Below, in pieces: positions 51,406 through 60,029 of a stretch of DNA of 64,000 bases. The position numbers and the translations under genes are program-made. The stretch spans positions 62,001 through 126,000 of the forward strand of contig JAJEIP010000137.1 in NCBI GenBank assembly GCA_022827885.1, written 5' to 3'. Positions within the stretch are counted from its first letter, which is position 1, and every line of letters begins with the position of its first letter. Source of the DNA: Candidatus Poribacteria bacterium (GTDB lineage: Bacteria > Poribacteria > WGA-4E > WGA-3G). Under the pieces are notes generated by a model. That model worked only from the letters and a program-made list of their open reading frames with translations. It did not search any database and had not been told where the DNA came from.

Positions 51406-53043
51406 TTAACCGGTAGCCGACTGCTGTTCCTCATTATAACTGTCCGGGAGGTCGTTTTCAAAAAGAACAACATCACCGGCTCGAACCTGTGTTGCTAAAT
51501 GTTGTTTGACTTCTTCCAAATTGAGTGCGACAATGATTTGTTGGTTCGGATATTGGACGGCTTTCAAACCGTCTAAAATCGGAGTCGTCCGCTTGGGACC
51601 CACTAAAATGACCAAATCACAGACATCGGCTGCGTGTTCTCCGAGACGTTTATTTTCTTCGTATTCCCTTTCGCCGAGTTCTACCATCCCAGGTGTCACT
51701 AAAACTTTTTTACCACCTTGGATTTCAGTGAGAACTTCAAGAGCCGCTTTCGCGCCGACCGGGTTCGAGTTGAAACTATCGTCAATGATGGTTACGTTGC
51801 CTTCGCTGGCGGTCAGTTGCAAGCGGTGGGGGACGGGTTCAACATTGGCGATTGCTACCCGAATTTCCGCAAGCGTCATTCCACATTCTACTGCAACTGC
51901 CGTTGCAGCGAGGATATTGGATACGTTATGCCGCCCCAAAAGTCGGGTCTGAATTTCGGTTTCCGTATCGTCGGATGTGTGTATTGTGAAAGCGAGCCCT
52001 TCGTCGGTGTGTTGGATGTTCCTGGCGGTTAACGCAGCACGTTCAGCAGCCGCGGCTACCGGAAAGGGTTCTGTGGCGTACCGAAGCACTGGATTTCCAT
52101 CTTGTTCCCTTCTATCGGCAAGTCCAGCGCAGATTTCATTATCGCAGTTGAAAACTGCAAGTCCACCCGAGGGGAGGGACTCTATCAACTCATATTTCGT
52201 TTTAGCAATATTCTCTATACTTTTGAATCGTTCTAAGTGCTGAGGTCCAACAGCGGTGAGAATGCCGATTTGAGGGGAGGCTAAGTTACACAACTCTCGG
52301 ATGTCGCCACGTTTATAAGCCCCCATTTCAACAATAAATATCTCATGTTCGGCGGTAAGGTCCCCGCGGATGACTTTGCAAATACCCATGGGTGTATTGT
52401 AACTGTCGGGTGTCATCAATGCGTTAAATTTTTGAGACAAAATCTGATGTAAAATATATTTTGTGCTTGTCTTACCGTAACTTCCTGTGATTCCGATAAC
52501 TTTGGGTTGGAGCGTCTTGATTCGCTTTTTCGCTGACAGGAAATACGCGCCGTGTATGGTCCGCTCCAAAGGATAGAGGAGAAGATTCGCGATTGTTAAA
52601 TTAATGATAGTTACTTCGCTAAAGAGGAGGATTGCAATTCGCCACGGACTCGTCTGTGCTATAAGCACGAGTATTGTCGCAATACCAACAAGCAAGCAGA
52701 TTGAGAGTCCAAACACCCGTTTCGCGCGTGCCGTGTAAACGAGCGGTTTTTTTGCTTCGACCTGTTTCCGTCGCGTGATCATATAGATTTGGAACCCACC
52801 CCACGCCAAACACAGCACAGGGAACAGCCATGTATCACTGTATTGTGGATAGAACGCCGTCAGGATGAGAAGTCCGCCAATAGTGAGAATCTCCTTAATT
52901 TCAAAACAATTCCTCAGATGCTGACCTATCCACTTCAGGTATCGACCTGTCTTATAGCCATCGAGTTGGAGGATATGGAGGCCACGCGTGGTCCTGACAA
53001 CAGCCCTTACTAAACAGGTTAGCGTCGCGAAGTAGAAAAACAT
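51406..53043 (-). CDS. murF: MurF-type ligase with N-terminal membrane domain
   Basis: 545 residues. The first 165 residues carry three to four membrane helices (FATLTCLVRAVV, LTIGGLLILTAFY, WLFPVLCLAWGGFQIYMI, VFGLSICLLVGIATILVLIA) in place of MurF domain 1. The soluble part is a Mur ligase: ATP loop VIGITGSYGKTSTKYIL, DSYNTPMGICKVIRGDL, EIFIVEMGAYKRGDI, ILTAVGPQHLERF, VSNILAATAVAVECG, and the C-terminal VTIIDDSFNSNPVGAKAALE. The HILQLDGYKTGRYLKWI stretch before the second helix is distinctive. It should add D-Ala-D-Ala to UDP-MurNAc-tripeptide. As the only MurF-like gene in the cluster, it probably does so at the membrane. Confidence 0.85.
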   Translation of the reverse strand: MFFYFATLTCLVRAVVRTTRGLHILQLDGYKTGRYLKWIGQHLRNCFEIKEILTIGGLLILTAFYPQYSDTWLFPVLCLAWGGFQIYMITRRKQVEAKKPLVYTARAKRVFGLSICLLVGIATILVLIAQTSPWRIAILLFSEVTIINLTIANLLLYPLERTIHGAYFLSAKKRIKTLQPKVIGITGSYGKTSTKYILHQILSQKFNALMTPDSYNTPMGICKVIRGDLTAEHEIFIVEMGAYKRGDIRELCNLASPQIGILTAVGPQHLERFKSIENIAKTKYELIESLPSGGLAVFNCDNEICAGLADRREQDGNPVLRYATEPFPVAAAAERAALTARNIQHTDEGLAFTIHTSDDTETEIQTRLLGRHNVSNILAATAVAVECGMTLAEIRVAIANVEPVPHRLQLTASEGNVTIIDDSFNSNPVGAKAALEVLTEIQGGKKVLVTPGMVELGEREYEENKRLGEHAADVCDLVILVGPKRTTPILDGLKAVQYPNQQIIVALNLEEVKQHLATQVRAGDVVLFENDLPDSYNEEQQSATG

Positions 53044-53064
53044 TTTTTAATTTTTCCTTGCGGA
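53044..53064 (-). repeat. Dispersed leader repeat end upstream of murF
   Basis: On minus, CCGCAAGGAAAAATTAAAAA then ATG. AAGGA supplies the Shine-Dalgarno at 11 bp. Confidence 0.8.
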
Positions 53065-53102
53065 TAAGTAACGGTATTTGTAACGTGAGGCTTTTCGTAT
53101 TT

Positions 53103-53152
53103 GAGTCGCCTGCGTGTTTTTGCTTGGGCATTTCTGCGTATTGTTGCAGGCT
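53103..53152. repeat. 50-bp dispersed repeat upstream of murF
   Basis: Same 50 bp as 44615..44664 with one difference, in the same orientation relative to the downstream Mur ligase gene. The 204-bp gap 53044..53247 otherwise holds no gene. Confidence 0.9.
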
Positions 53153-53247
53153 TAGTTTTTGATGCTACGTTTCCATACATATTCTTATTTCACTTTCGGC
53201 CTGACCAGAAACCTGCGTGTAAGCGAAGTGGAACGTAGGACGAAAAC

Positions 53248-54027
53248 CTAATAATTCAAAAAACTTGCGACAATTCGGCAGAACTGCGGGAACTGATCAA
53301 GGTACGAAAAATGTCCTGCTTCCTTGAGGACAACCAATCCGGCATCAGGTATTTCTTTTTCCATAATTCGTCCGAAAGCCACGGGTGTATCCTTATCGTC
53401 TTCCCCCCAGATGAGCAGGGTTGACGCGGTTATCCGTGGCAAGAATGCGCGCAGATCTTGATTCACGACTTTGACGAGTGTGGCACGCATATCCCCAGCG
53501 TTCTGGTAATCTTTAGAGCCGGTACGTGCGGACATCGCGTTTGCAATGATAACACCATATCTGCCGCATCGACGAAGCAATTTACCGATTTTTGCCAAAC
53601 CTACACGAAGATGGTATTTGGTAGTTCGAGGCGGTATGATTCCCGCGCTGTCAACTAAAATAAGTTTATCGACTTTTTCAGGGTACTCCGCTGAGACGAT
53701 AATCGAAATTCTACCGCCAAACGAGTGACCGATGAAGTGCGCCTTTGGAATGCCAAGTTTCTCCATGAATGCTATAACGAACTGTGCATAGTCGGAGCTG
53801 TTCCACGCTGTAGGTGGAATTTGACTCTCGCCGAACCCTGGCAAATCGAGTGCGTAGACTTTGTGAGATTGGGCAAGCCAATCGAAGACAGGTTGAAAAC
53901 TCGCTGCTTCTCCACCCCAGCCGTGCAGGAGGAGAACGCCGTCGCCCGCTCCGGCAACCTGATATGAGATTTTTAAACTATTGAGTACGAGCTGCTGCGT
54001 GCTTCGTCCTTGCCGATTTTGAATCAT
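53248..54027 (-). CDS. Alpha/beta hydrolase within the dcw cluster
   Basis: 259 residues. Oxyanion-hole motif LLHGWGGEAASF near residue 33, nucleophile elbow IGHSFGGRISI (Ser near 100), acid region STLLIWGEDDKDTPV and catalytic His in EAGHFSYLDQFP. It is typical of the Abhydrolase_1 esterase/lyase group with no signal peptide; the substrate is unknown. It sits between murE and murF, with 30 bp to murE, so it is probably co-transcribed with cell-wall genes. This is not a standard dcw gene. Confidence 0.88.
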   Translation of the reverse strand: MIQNRQGRSTQQLVLNSLKISYQVAGAGDGVLLLHGWGGEAASFQPVFDWLAQSHKVYALDLPGFGESQIPPTAWNSSDYAQFVIAFMEKLGIPKAHFIGHSFGGRISIIVSAEYPEKVDKLILVDSAGIIPPRTTKYHLRVGLAKIGKLLRRCGRYGVIIANAMSARTGSKDYQNAGDMRATLVKVVNQDLRAFLPRITASTLLIWGEDDKDTPVAFGRIMEKEIPDAGLVVLKEAGHFSYLDQFPQFCRIVASFLNY

Positions 54028-54057
54028 CAGAATTCTTCGGGAAACCTGAAACCCCGC

Positions 54058-55545
54058 TCAGACAGAATCGCTTAAAAAATCTGAAGCCACAACCCTATCG
54101 TCAAAGGGAAATCTTTTGCCATTAATTTCCTGGTAATCTTCATGTCCTTTACCCGCGATTACAACGACATCACCGGATTTTGCGGTCGTGATTGCGTGGT
54201 GGATAGCGTCACGTCTCTCTGGAATGCACACATATTTGGTGTCATGTGGTAAATTTGACACAATTTGCGTGATGATTTCATCAGGGTCCTCAGTGCGCGG
54301 ATTGTCGGACGTAATCACGCTATAATCCGCAATGTGTGCGGAAATATTTCCCATCTTCGGACGCTTGCTGTTATCCCTATCGCCGCCGCATCCGAAAACA
54401 CAAATTAAATTACGTTCGGCGACGCGCTTGGCGGCAGTCAATACATTTTCTAAGCCATCCGGTGTGTGTGCATAATCAACAATGACAGCGAAATCCTGTC
54501 CTCGATCAATAAGTTCAAACCGTCCAGGAACGACAGTCGCGGCGAGACCTTCCTGGATCGCTGGGATCGGACAATCGTAACGGAGCCCGACAGCGATGGC
54601 GGCAAGAGCGTTGTAAAGGTTATATTCTCCGAGTAGACGCAACTTCGCCGGAATCCGTCCAGCTGGCGTAACGGCTGTAAACGTCAATTGATTATGAGAA
54701 AAATTAATATCCTCTGCGTATAGGTCTGATTTTTCACCGAGGCCGTATGTCAAAGGTTTCCGCAGATCAGCGCAAATGTGGACAATACGCTCTGCTACCG
54801 GTGAATCGCTGTTCAAAATAGCAACACCTTCCTTGTCGAGTTGCTCGAACAGCATCAGTTTCGCCTTTAAATATGCTTCCATCGTTTGATGGTAATCAAG
54901 GTGGTCCTGGGTGAAGTTGGTGAAAACCGCGGTATCAAAGGTAAGTCCTGCGAGTCGTTGGAGTGCTAACCCTTGCGAGGAAGTTTCCATCGTAACGGAC
55001 TCGACATTGTCCTTCGTAAACTGCTTGAAAAGCGCGTGGAGTGCGAACGCATCGGGCGTCGTAAGAGAAGCGGGGAATATTTTCTCCGTGCCTTGGGCGT
55101 TGGTGTACTGGTGCCCGACTGTTCCGATGAGTGCTGTTTTCTGCCCGCTTGCCTTGAATATAGCGTGTATGAGGTGTGCTGTTGAGGTTTTACCGTTGGT
55201 GCCTGTAATACCGATGAGTTTAAGGTGTTTGGCAGGGTTCCCGTGCCAATTGGCAGCAATCAAGGACATCGCTTGACGTCCACAGGGAACTTGCAGGTAT
55301 GGGATTGGAAATCTTCCTTGTGTCTCTATCGCTGTTATCGGTTTTTCACCAATGACGACTGCTGCTCCTTTTTGAAGCGCATCTGGAATGAAGGCGTGGC
55401 TATCCACATGGATGCCTTGATAACAGACGAAAGCATTACCCGGTTCGAGGTTCCGATTGTCGCTGACAACACCGGTAACATCAATATCCGGCGATCCAGA
55501 ACTTGTGGTAATGTTAAGTCCACGAAGCAGTTTATGAAGCCTCAC
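54058..55545 (-). CDS. murE: UDP-MurNAc-L-Ala-D-Glu--meso-DAP ligase
   Basis: 495 residues, GTG start at 55545 whose G-TGA overlaps the ftsI stop. ATP loop LIGITGTNGKTSTAHLIH, METSSQGLALQRL, NFTQDHLDYH, NLYNALAAIAVGLRY, and the specificity motif SDNPRTEDP (DNPR), the known mark of meso-diaminopimelate-adding MurE. The third position of the peptide stem is therefore predicted to be meso-DAP, as in Gram-negatives. Confidence 0.96.
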   Translation of the reverse strand: MRLHKLLRGLNITTSSGSPDIDVTGVVSDNRNLEPGNAFVCYQGIHVDSHAFIPDALQKGAAVVIGEKPITAIETQGRFPIPYLQVPCGRQAMSLIAANWHGNPAKHLKLIGITGTNGKTSTAHLIHAIFKASGQKTALIGTVGHQYTNAQGTEKIFPASLTTPDAFALHALFKQFTKDNVESVTMETSSQGLALQRLAGLTFDTAVFTNFTQDHLDYHQTMEAYLKAKLMLFEQLDKEGVAILNSDSPVAERIVHICADLRKPLTYGLGEKSDLYAEDINFSHNQLTFTAVTPAGRIPAKLRLLGEYNLYNALAAIAVGLRYDCPIPAIQEGLAATVVPGRFELIDRGQDFAVIVDYAHTPDGLENVLTAAKRVAERNLICVFGCGGDRDNSKRPKMGNISAHIADYSVITSDNPRTEDPDEIITQIVSNLPHDTKYVCIPERRDAIHHAITTAKSGDVVVIAGKGHEDYQEINGKRFPFDDRVVASDFLSDSV

Positions 55546-57326
55546 AGCCCCTCTCCTTTCAGCGTTGGTGATTGTTTTGTCACAACAGATGAAAAGTCGG
55601 GGGGCTTTTGAAGTTCGGGTCCGAAGAACTCAGTTTGCTTCAAATATTGCATTGTTTGGGCAGCGATTTGTTGGAAAAGCGGTCCTGCGATTTGTCCGCT
55701 AAAACGTGCGCCTTTCGGTTCATCGAGCATGACGATTATGGATACCATTGGATTCTCTGCGGGTAGGAATCCCATAAAAGACATGATCTCTTTGCCAGCG
55801 TAGCCTTTACCGTCTTTTTCAGCCTTTTGAGCTGTTCCTGTTTTTCCTGCTACGCGATAGCCTTCAACACGTGCCCGTCTGCCACTCCCATCTTCAACGA
55901 CCCCGACGAGTATCTCTGCCATCTGTTTTGCGACTCTCGGGCGGATTACCTGGCGAACATCAATGGCGTATTTCTTTTCAATCACCTTTCCATTACTGTC
56001 CCGAATTTCTCGGGTAATATGTGGGCGGAGGAGTTTTCCATCGTTCGCAATGACGTTTAAAGCGCTCACCATCTGAAGCGGGGTCACCATAATCCCTTGT
56101 CCAAACGGGACAGAGCCAAGAGAGTGCGTATCCCAGTGCTTTACGGCATAAAGACTGCCCTTGTGCTCATAAGGTAGGTCTACACCGGTTGCTTTTCCAA
56201 AGCCGTATTTTTCGATGTAGGTACTAAGGTTCTCATGCCCCAGTTCCTTGACGATTTTAATCATACCGATATTACTGGATTTGTGGAGGACTTCTTCTAA
56301 GGTAAGCCATCCTTTCCCGGATACGTCTCGGATGATTCTACCGTTTGGGAGTCGGTACCGTCCGTTTTCGCAAAAAACCGTTGACTCAGGGCTCATAATG
56401 CCCTCGTTCAAAACCGCAGAGGATGCAATGATTTTAAAAATCGAACCGGGTTCATACGCGAACCAAACACCGAGATTCCTTTTTGCTTGCTCGCTGCCGA
56501 GGGTATAATGATTCAAATCATACGTGGGGTAGCTTGCGAGTGCCAATATCTCTGCCGTTTTTGATGCCAAGACGATGGCGGTCCCGCGTGGCGCTTTCCA
56601 TTTTTGACACGCTGCTGCTAATTCCTTCTCGGCGATGTACTGAATATATTCGTCAAGTGTCAGAACCACGCTATACCCATAATCGTCGGTAGAATCGCCC
56701 TTGGTTAACAAGTTTATGGGTTCATTACGGGCGGCTTCTGCCCGCCGCGCTGCTTGTCGCTCCCGCGCGTTCAAAAGGTAATTGTTGTACTGGTACTCAA
56801 TGCCCTCACCCATATTTTGGTCGTTTATATGTCCAATAACTTGGGCGGCGAGTTTCCCTTTCGGATAGGTGCGTTGCTGTTCGACCTCATGTTTTATGCC
56901 ACGGATGTCTTTCTCAATTGCTCGAATTTCGTCCAGTAACCCGTAATCTATATCCTTTTTGAGCCATACAAACCGTTTATCTTTGCGGCGAAGTTTGGTA
57001 AGCAATTCGGATTCGGGAACCCCTAAAACCGGGGCGAGTCTCTGCGCAGCGGCACTCGGATCGACTTTCATATACGTCGGATCCGCATAGACGGAGAGGC
57101 TGTGACGGCTCAAGGCGAAAACATTCCCATGTCTGTCCAAAATTTTGCCGCGTTTTACCGCTGCTGTGCGCGTAGAACCCCAAGGGTGTCCAGAGGGGCC
57201 TTGGTGGATGGCATCGTTGGAGAGTTGGACGTTGAACAGTTTACCGACCAATAACAGGAAACCCACCTGCAGTATAATCAGCACGAAAACCAATCGGCGA
57301 ATGGATAAATGTGAATTGTTTTTCAT
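55542..57326 (-). CDS. ftsI: Peptidoglycan D,D-transpeptidase FtsI (PBP class B)
   Basis: 594 residues. One membrane helix (RRLVFVLIILQVGFLLLVGK), the PBP dimer domain (AVKRGKILDRHGNVFALSRH) and a transpeptidase domain with SxxK as SIFK in YEPGSIFKII, SxN as SSN in LHKSSNIGMI, and KTG as AGKTGTAQK. It cross-links septal peptidoglycan and works with FtsW. The ATG is preceded by an AATTAAAAATTAAAAA tract from the repeat end at 57327. The stop overlaps the murE GTG. Confidence 0.95.
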   Translation of the reverse strand: MKNNSHLSIRRLVFVLIILQVGFLLLVGKLFNVQLSNDAIHQGPSGHPWGSTRTAAVKRGKILDRHGNVFALSRHSLSVYADPTYMKVDPSAAAQRLAPVLGVPESELLTKLRRKDKRFVWLKKDIDYGLLDEIRAIEKDIRGIKHEVEQQRTYPKGKLAAQVIGHINDQNMGEGIEYQYNNYLLNARERQAARRAEAARNEPINLLTKGDSTDDYGYSVVLTLDEYIQYIAEKELAAACQKWKAPRGTAIVLASKTAEILALASYPTYDLNHYTLGSEQAKRNLGVWFAYEPGSIFKIIASSAVLNEGIMSPESTVFCENGRYRLPNGRIIRDVSGKGWLTLEEVLHKSSNIGMIKIVKELGHENLSTYIEKYGFGKATGVDLPYEHKGSLYAVKHWDTHSLGSVPFGQGIMVTPLQMVSALNVIANDGKLLRPHITREIRDSNGKVIEKKYAIDVRQVIRPRVAKQMAEILVGVVEDGSGRRARVEGYRVAGKTGTAQKAEKDGKGYAGKEIMSFMGFLPAENPMVSIIVMLDEPKGARFSGQIAGPLFQQIAAQTMQYLKQTEFFGPELQKPPDFSSVVTKQSPTLKGEGL

Positions 57327-57356
57327 TTTTTAATTTTTAATTATACCTTGCGGTTA
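57327..57356 (-). repeat. Dispersed leader repeat end upstream of ftsI
   Basis: On minus, ACCGCAAGGTATAATTAAAA then ATTAAAAA and ATG, matching the copy at 6589 in the GGTATAATT variant. A separate repeat occupies 57398..57456 further upstream. Confidence 0.8.
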
Positions 57357-57397
57357 AACGTCATGGGTTGGCGTTTTAACGTTCGTTCCTCGAATCC

Positions 57398-57456
57398 GCT
57401 CTCCAAATGTAAAACTAAGACAAATTATGCCATTTAAGGAAACCTAATTTCATTAC
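57398..57456 (-). repeat. Dispersed repeat in the ftsL-ftsI spacer
   Basis: On minus it reads GTAATGAAATTAGG.., then TTAAATGGCATAATTTGTC and TTTTACATTTGGAGAGC. Near-copy, in inverse orientation, of 44746..44800. The TAATGAAAT word also occurs in the leaders at 6500 and 7830. Confidence 0.8.
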
Positions 57457-57494
57457 AAGTTACGCGCTTTGTTCTATAAAGATAGGCACTTCCA

Positions 57495-57842
57495 CTATTT
57501 ATCCCAAACGACTTGCGAGGTTTCGGTGGGTTCAACCATTCCGAGTTCGGTCGCGATTTGCCGAATCCTTTGCACACCCGTTAAGGTTGATTCTTTCAAT
57601 TCGAGTCGATGAATTTCGTCCTGAATTTGGCGTTTCTGCCGCTCGTAAGTGGGCTGTCGTTGCAAAGCAACCTTCTTCGCGTAAGATGAGAACCAGATGC
57701 TGCCAGCGAAGGTACAGAAAGATAGCACCAGAACAATATATGCTAACGGGAATCTCTTTTTCGGTTTTGGGTCTTCTTTTTTGGTAATGCGTGTTGAATG
57801 ACTATTATGTAATGTTTGCATAGGGGGCACCACAGGTGGCAA
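57495..57842 (-). CDS. ftsL: Cell division protein FtsL-like
   Basis: 115 residues: basic N-terminus, one membrane helix (AYIVLVLSFCTFAGSIWFSS) and a coiled-coil segment (YERQKRQIQDEIHRLELKES) ending RIRQIATELGMVEPT, which is the FtsL/DivIC pattern. Low sequence conservation, but the position between rsmH and ftsI is diagnostic. It would join the FtsQLB complex. Confidence 0.85.
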   Translation of the reverse strand: MPPVVPPMQTLHNSHSTRITKKEDPKPKKRFPLAYIVLVLSFCTFAGSIWFSSYAKKVALQRQPTYERQKRQIQDEIHRLELKESTLTGVQRIRQIATELGMVEPTETSQVVWDK

Positions 57843-57921
57843 AAGTTCTCTTTTTTAAACGTTGAATACCGTGTTTAAGATACATTTTTTCTTTTATGGC
57901 GGAAAATGGAGATACCTTACC

Positions 57922-58878
57922 CTACAATTTGCGAGCGACGCGTAGTTTAGCACTTCGTGCTCGCGGGTTGTGTTGAACTTCAACCGCGTCTGGTGATATA
58001 GGACGCTTCGTGAGAACTTCCAAAGATGCGGTGTGTTCACAAATACAGATCGGCGTTTTCGGGGGACAAATACACGCTCGTGCGCATTTCTGAAAACAGT
58101 GTTTGACAATTCTGTCTTCAAGCGAGTGAAACGTGATAATACATAGACAACTGCCCTGTCTCAAAAGTTGTATTGCAACGTCTAAACCCGTTTTGAGATT
58201 TTCCAATTCGGCGTTGATATGAATGCGAAGTGCCTGAAATACACGGGTCGCAGGATGGATTTTGGAGACGCCTTTCGGGACAGCGCGCTTGACAATCTCT
58301 GCGAGTTGCGTTGTTGTCATTATCGGCGTTTCTTGTCTCGTCTGAAGAATCCGATGGGCAATCCGTCTCGCGAATCGTTCTTCGCCATACCGCTTGAAAA
58401 TATCAACAAGGGCATCCATTGGACTGTCGTTGACGATCTGCATGGCTGTAAGATCCGTTTCCCGTTCGCTATTTAACATCTGCCGCGCATTCATGCGCAT
58501 ATCTAACGGACCGGTATGGTTGAAACTGAAACCTCGGTCGGGTGTGTCAAGCTGCAGGGACGACACACCTAAGTCAAGCAGGATACCGTCTACAGCATGA
58601 ATCGAGTGTCCGGTTTCTAATAAGACATCCATTTCAGCAAAATTACCGTTAATGAGAGAAAAACGCTCCGCGAAGACGTGTAATCTACTTTCTGCGATGC
58701 TGAGAGCCTCAACATCTAAATCGATGCCGATCACGCGTCCGTTAGGTGCCGAGGTCTCTAAAATAGCAGCACTGTGCCCCCCTAATCCAACAGTGCCATC
58801 TATGTAAACACCATCCGATTTTGGACTGAGAAAATCAATCACTTTATCACATAAAACGGGTATGTGGTGTGTATCCAT
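57922..58878 (-). CDS. rsmH: 16S rRNA (cytosine(1402)-N(4))-methyltransferase
   Basis: 318 residues. HHIPVLCDKVIDFLSP at the start, SAM motif YIDGTVGLGGHSAAILE, DGILLDLGVSSLQLDTPDRG, FSFNHTGPLDMRMN, ALRIHINAELENLKTGLDVA and ITFHSLEDRIVKH, all conserved in MraW/RsmH. The C-terminal segment has a cluster of six Cys (CFQKCARACICPP, CICEH), more than usual. First gene of the dcw cluster; mraZ, usually just upstream, is absent. Confidence 0.96.
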   Translation of the reverse strand: MDTHHIPVLCDKVIDFLSPKSDGVYIDGTVGLGGHSAAILETSAPNGRVIGIDLDVEALSIAESRLHVFAERFSLINGNFAEMDVLLETGHSIHAVDGILLDLGVSSLQLDTPDRGFSFNHTGPLDMRMNARQMLNSERETDLTAMQIVNDSPMDALVDIFKRYGEERFARRIAHRILQTRQETPIMTTTQLAEIVKRAVPKGVSKIHPATRVFQALRIHINAELENLKTGLDVAIQLLRQGSCLCIITFHSLEDRIVKHCFQKCARACICPPKTPICICEHTASLEVLTKRPISPDAVEVQHNPRARSAKLRVARKL

Positions 58879-58950
58879 AGCGTTGTGAGTGACCTACCAT
58901 TACAACATCTATAGCAAGAAACATGCCAATTTATTTTACATGCTGGCTGT

Positions 58951-59916
58951 TCACACATCTATCCGATTTTGATAGATAGCTGCGACGAGTTCCATCGTCT
59001 TGACTGCGTCCGCGAAACAGGTTAACGGTTGCTGGTTCTGCTGGATACAGTCGACAAAATGTCTGCTCTCTCCATAAAATCCGTAGGCTCTGTGTGTAGC
59101 GTCAGATCCTGCGGCTTCTTCAGGGGTAATTTCGGTTATACCCTTGGGTGTGTGCAGGATGGCGCGTCCGCCGGGATCCGGATTGATATAGGCGGAAATC
59201 TCACGCGCATGCATCTCAAATGTATGGATACGTCCGCCGACTGCCCAGTTGGTAGACAGATACCCTGAGGCACCGCTGCTGAATTTAACAAGGGCATTGA
59301 AACTGTTTTCGCGCTCGGAATAGAAACTGTTGATGTCGCTCGCGACGGCTTTCACGTCACCACCGCCGAGCCATCGGAGTGCGTCCACGGCGTGGATCGC
59401 ATCACATGTTAGAACGTCTATCACGCCGTCGTAATAGCGTGCATCCGGTGTATTTTTGTGGAAGGTTGACATGCACTGAAGGATCGGACCCTGCTTTTCA
59501 ACGATCGTTTTGACCTCTCGCAGGAGAGGGATAAAGCGACGGTTGAACCCTACCATTGACTTGCAGTCGTTTTTCTCTGCAGCGCGCGCCATTTCCTTGG
59601 TTTGATGAAGCGTAACGCCGGGGGGTTTCTCAATAAAAACGTGGTGCTGCTGCGACAGACAGTGGATGACGAGCGGAAATAGATGTTGCGGTGGCATGAG
59701 GATATACACCGCATCGGGACTCGTCTTCTCAAGCATCCGTTTATAGTCAGTGAATGTGTCCTCAATCTCGAAGCGTTCGGCTGTTGCCTGAAGTTTTGAT
59801 GGGATCACGTCACACAATCCAACAAGATTCACATCTTCACACTCTCTGAGCGATGGATAATGGACACCGTTTGCCATCCCACCCGCGCCGATGAGCGCAA
59901 TGTTGACTTTTTTCAT
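58951..59916 (-). CDS. Gfo/Idh/MocA family oxidoreductase
   Basis: 321 residues. Rossmann motif ALIGAGGMANGVHYP, VFIEKPPGVTLHQTKEM (EKP), VDVLTCDAIHAVDALRWLG with the family His. GGAGG is 7 bp upstream of the ATG. It also carries TATAAT (59949..59954 on minus) near a degenerate repeat end, probably its promoter. No secreted tailed protein is adjacent here. Divergent from the hyuB gene. NAD(P)-dependent; the substrate is unknown. Confidence 0.9.
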   Translation of the reverse strand: MKKVNIALIGAGGMANGVHYPSLRECEDVNLVGLCDVIPSKLQATAERFEIEDTFTDYKRMLEKTSPDAVYILMPPQHLFPLVIHCLSQQHHVFIEKPPGVTLHQTKEMARAAEKNDCKSMVGFNRRFIPLLREVKTIVEKQGPILQCMSTFHKNTPDARYYDGVIDVLTCDAIHAVDALRWLGGGDVKAVASDINSFYSERENSFNALVKFSSGASGYLSTNWAVGGRIHTFEMHAREISAYINPDPGGRAILHTPKGITEITPEEAAGSDATHRAYGFYGESRHFVDCIQQNQQPLTCFADAVKTMELVAAIYQNRIDV

Positions 59917-60029
59917 TTGGAGTCCTCCTAACGAATCTTTCCTTGCATATTATAGGAGCGGATGTTAAAATGCAACTAACTTCTAAATATTGACGCTACT
60001 AATGAACCAACGCAGGTATCGAAAACACA

